This document shows positions 6,296 through 8,329 of a stretch of DNA of 8,329 nucleotides, in pieces. The stretch is from Thiotrichaceae bacterium (GTDB taxonomy: Bacteria; Pseudomonadota; Gammaproteobacteria; Thiotrichales; Thiotrichaceae). How positions within the stretch are numbered: the stretch's first letter is position 1; every line of letters starts with the position of its first letter. The DNA is taken from the NCBI GenBank assembly GCA_027024625.1, contig JALVRY010000465.1, positions 1 through 8,329 of the forward strand, written 5' to 3'. The position numbers and the translations under genes are program-made. The notes beneath the pieces were generated by a model. It saw only the letters and a program-made list of their open reading frames with translations, was not told where the DNA came from and ran no database searches.

Positions 6296-7903
6296 TTAAG
6301 AATTAACCACTAAAAACTGTCCCATCATGCCTTGATCTTCATGTTCTAAAATATGGCAGTGGTACATATAAGGCACAGTATCATCAGCATAGTCAGCAAA
6401 ATTCATAACAATTTTTACGGTTTCTCGTGGATTGAGGATAACTGTATCCTTCCAACCTTGTTCATTTTGAGCTGGACGACGACCATTACGGCTGAGTATT
6501 TGGAACTGCACATCATGTACGTGGAAGTTATGAGCCATCATCATTGGGTTACGAATTTCCCAAATTTCTGTTGATCCTAATTTCACAACTTCATCTATAC
6601 GTTTCATATCCATCGTTTTGCCATTAATGGCAAAACGTCCGCGACTCATACTCATGAAGAAACGGCGTGTTTTTTGTACATCAGCTTCGTTAAACTGTGG
6701 GATATTATTTAATAAACTGGGTAATGGATGAGAGGCAATCGTTGCTGCAACAGGCTTCATATTCAATATATCCATCACATCCGTATCCTGCATTGCCGAG
6801 CGACCACCGCCAAACATGCGACGACGCGATGCACCACGTCTCCCCATGCCTGCTGACTGATCAGGGTAGTTTTGTAATTTACATTCGTTGCCGTTCTGGA
6901 AAGCAACCAGAATTTCTGCTCGCTCTCCTGGTGAGAGACGAAGGCGGTTTAATCGGACTGGTTTATTTAAGAAACCACCATCCGATGCTATTTGATAAAA
7001 ATTACGGTTATCATCAAAACCTAAATTATAGAAACGGGCATTGGATGCATTTAATATACGAAAACGAATTAAACGACGTTCAACATTGACATAGGGGTTC
7101 GTTGTTCCATTAACTAAAATTGTATCGCCCTTCATTCCCATCATACGATCACGCATACTACTGACGTACTGAAAGCTACCATCTTCTTTAAATTTACGAT
7201 CTTGAATAATAAGAGGAATATCATCAACACCATAATCTGATGGCAAATCTAAGCGTGAACTGATTTCGTCATCAATGATAAACATTCCCGCATAACCTCG
7301 ATAAACCTGCTCTCCTGTTTTATCCATTGTGTGTGAATGATAAAATAAAGTAGCTGCCTCTTGGTTGATTTCAAACTCTGGCTGCCAAGTTGCACCTGCT
7401 TTAATATTTTGATGAGGGCCACCATCTACTGTTGGAGGTATGTGCATACCATGCCAATGCACTGTACTCACCTCCCCCAGTTTATTTGTAATGTTAAATT
7501 GAACCTGATCACCTCGACTAGCTCTTAATGTTGAGCCAAGATAATCACTATTAATCCCTATCGTATTGGTCAACACACCATCAAAAAACTCTGTTTTACC
7601 TTTTTGTAAATTGAGGTTAAAAACCCGCTTCCCATCAATTAGCTGACCTGTATCTTGCTGAGGAATTTTTAATTGTTTAGGGCTTAAAGTTAGATTGGTA
7701 TTTGTAGGTGTCGCTGCGGGCATAGGTCTATTACCACCTCTACCACGCCCCCGCATAGGAGAACGAGAATTCCCCCTCATACGATCTCGCATATTTTTTC
7801 TTCTGTCTGACCACGGGCTAGCTAAAGCAGAACTTCCAATAGTCATTGCTGATAAACTGGCAAGGGATAGGGCTTGGACAATACGTCGACGTAAAGGATC
7901 CAT
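6296..7903 (-). CDS. CueO-like periplasmic multicopper oxidase with Tat signal
   Basis: A three-cupredoxin-domain laccase/CueO-type oxidase of 535 residues. The N-terminus has a twin-arginine signal (RRRIVQALSLASL at 5-17, Ala-x-Ala-like cleavage near 27-29), implying folded export with copper to the periplasm. All copper ligands are visible. Type 2/3 ligands are HWH at 149-151, HSH at 189-191, His-461 and His-463 in HNFHVH, and His-515/His-517. The type 1 site is His-458, Cys-516, His-521 and axial Met-526, in HCHILEHEDQGMM. By family knowledge it couples four one-electron oxidations, for example Cu(I) or phenols, to reduction of O2 to water. The INGKTMDM segment (427-434) resembles CueO. 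Two parts are unusual: a Met/Arg/Gly-rich linker at about 34-61 with ten arginines, and an Arg-rich loop at 355-368 (RRGASRRRMFGGGR) in the region where CueO has its Met-rich insert. An AGGA lies 8 bases before the ATG. The true substrate (copper, manganese, organics) cannot be told. Confidence 0.95.
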   Translation of the reverse strand: MDPLRRRIVQALSLASLSAMTIGSSALASPWSDRRKNMRDRMRGNSRSPMRGRGRGGNRPMPAATPTNTNLTLSPKQLKIPQQDTGQLIDGKRVFNLNLQKGKTEFFDGVLTNTIGINSDYLGSTLRASRGDQVQFNITNKLGEVSTVHWHGMHIPPTVDGGPHQNIKAGATWQPEFEINQEAATLFYHSHTMDKTGEQVYRGYAGMFIIDDEISSRLDLPSDYGVDDIPLIIQDRKFKEDGSFQYVSSMRDRMMGMKGDTILVNGTTNPYVNVERRLIRFRILNASNARFYNLGFDDNRNFYQIASDGGFLNKPVRLNRLRLSPGERAEILVAFQNGNECKLQNYPDQSAGMGRRGASRRRMFGGGRSAMQDTDVMDILNMKPVAATIASHPLPSLLNNIPQFNEADVQKTRRFFMSMSRGRFAINGKTMDMKRIDEVVKLGSTEIWEIRNPMMMAHNFHVHDVQFQILSRNGRRPAQNEQGWKDTVILNPRETVKIVMNFADYADDTVPYMYHCHILEHEDQGMMGQFLVVNS

Positions 7904-8117
7904 TATGATTTTCCTGTAGTTGTTTATAATTTTTGGTATTTTTATGGTATGTGTCGTAAATTAAACCTAATTTTGGGAAAGAAGATTCAATAAAACGATC
8001 AGCAGAATAAATTATTTTTATCCGAAGAGTAAAGTCGAATAACTTTAGACTTGGTTGACACCATTATTAAATAAAATAATAAAACTAAAGAAAATTGAGA
8101 TTTCAAAGAAATATGAT

Positions 8118-8140
8118 AAGCCCCTTAGAAATAGGAGCTT
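8118..8140. other. Small hairpin in the non-coding right end
   Basis: AAGCCCCT and AGGAGCTT can pair over eight positions with one mismatch around a seven-base loop (8126-8132). Neither flank has a proper T run, so it is at best a weak terminator for a transcript entering from the right. Confidence 0.4.
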
Positions 8141-8192
8141 TAGAACGCTCATTTATTAACTGATGTTACGCATTATAACTATCATCGCGGTT

Positions 8193-8293
8193 TCGTAGCC
8201 TTGAACTTTTGGTGACTTTATTGAAAAAAGTAGTCAGGCTACGAGTTCATTTCTTTTGTGCGACCAAAAGAAACGAACCAAAGAAAAGGTCGC
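8193..8293. repeat. Nested inverted-repeat element (candidate dispersed intergenic palindrome)
   Basis: Three structures lie side by side. TCGTAGCCT (8193-8201) and AGGCTACGA (8236-8244) are a perfect 9-base inverted repeat enclosing an inner ACTTT/AAAGT stem (8215-8231). TTTCTTTTG (8250-8258) and CAAAAGAAA (8265-8273) form a perfect 9-base stem around a TGCGAC loop. GCGACC (8260-8265) pairs with GGTCGC (8288-8293) in an alternative, mutually exclusive fold. The CAAAAGAAACGAACCAAAG-type stretch looks like intergenic repeats I have seen in many gammaproteobacterial genomes, but I cannot confirm copy number here. Confidence 0.55.
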
Positions 8294-8329
8294 CCAAACT
8301 TATCGCTATTCCAAAAAAATGCACTAATT

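Larger units (their letters stand above)
7904..8329. other. Non-coding right end: oxidase leader, AT-rich stretch and palindromic sequences
   Basis: I see no credible gene in these 426 bases. The left part is the oxidase leader; a TATAAA on the minus strand at 7923-7928 is a possible -10, but it has no good -35 and I see no CueR-like dyad. A plus-strand TTGACA at 8055-8060 is followed by AT-rich candidate -10 hexamers (AATAAA at 8078 with a 17-base spacer, 4/6). It could drive rightward transcription through the inverted repeats, but evidence is thin. A hairpin at 8118-8140 and the palindromic cluster at 8193-8293 are listed separately. Confidence 0.6.

Noticed and set aside
6353..7919. Plus-strand frames at 6353-6574, 6697-7089 and 7695-7919
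   Set aside because: All are antisense to the multicopper oxidase, which has every expected copper motif on the other strand.
8113..8163. 16-codon plus-strand mini-ORF
   Set aside because: No convincing ribosome-binding site, and it overlaps a hairpin; chance is the simpler explanation.
8212..8329. Plus-strand frame open to the right edge, starting at a GTG and rich in Lys/Arg
   Set aside because: It runs through the palindromic element; such basic frames typically arise from this kind of repeat, and there is no start signal.

Overview
The window looks like chromosomal DNA of an AT-rich gammaproteobacterium. The main evidence is the minus-strand gene order tonB-algH(yqgE)-ruvX-pyrR-pyrB-pyrC', which I recall as the arrangement in Pseudomonas (the tonB3 to pyrBC' neighbourhood), carried here on lower-GC DNA. 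I cannot name the genus. AT-rich gammaproteobacterial lineages such as Thiotrichales or methylotroph/hydrocarbon-degrader groups would fit, but that is a guess.

Positions 1-4540 form one compact leftward gene block. A TonB-like periplasmic energy-coupling protein comes first. It is followed, after 39 bases, by AlgH/YqgE, RuvX/YqgF, PyrR, aspartate transcarbamoylase (PyrB) and a dihydroorotase-like subunit (PyrC') that runs off the left edge. From algH to pyrC' every junction overlaps by 1 to 8 bases, so these genes are almost certainly cotranscribed and translationally coupled. PyrC' has lost the HxH metal-binding motif of working dihydroorotases, so it is probably a structural partner of PyrB, as in the Pseudomonas-type ATCase.

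Positions 4541-4860 are a divergent regulatory region. It holds a near-perfect FNR/ANR box (CTGAT-N4-ATCAA) placed so that it could drive the rightward gene at 4861. That gene encodes a Crp/Fnr-family regulator of the DNR type (NO/denitrification regulators), without FNR's cysteine cluster but with an FNR-type recognition helix (E-x-x-S-R). The layout suggests an oxygen-sensing to nitrogen-oxide-sensing cascade.

Positions 5604-7903 hold two leftward genes for exported proteins. The upstream gene encodes a complete CueO-like multicopper oxidase with a twin-arginine signal, a full set of copper ligands and two arginine-rich segments. A rho-independent terminator follows, then a gene for a small secreted protein that I do not recognise. 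That protein is made of four helix-loop repeats, is extremely acidic, and uses only 13 amino-acid types in its predicted mature form. It has its own terminator. It is the best candidate here for something undescribed.

Positions 7904-8329 have no credible gene. They contain the oxidase leader, an AT-rich stretch, a small hairpin and, near the right edge, a cluster of nested inverted repeats that looks like a dispersed intergenic palindromic element. I see no tRNA, rRNA, CRISPR array, transposase or integrase.
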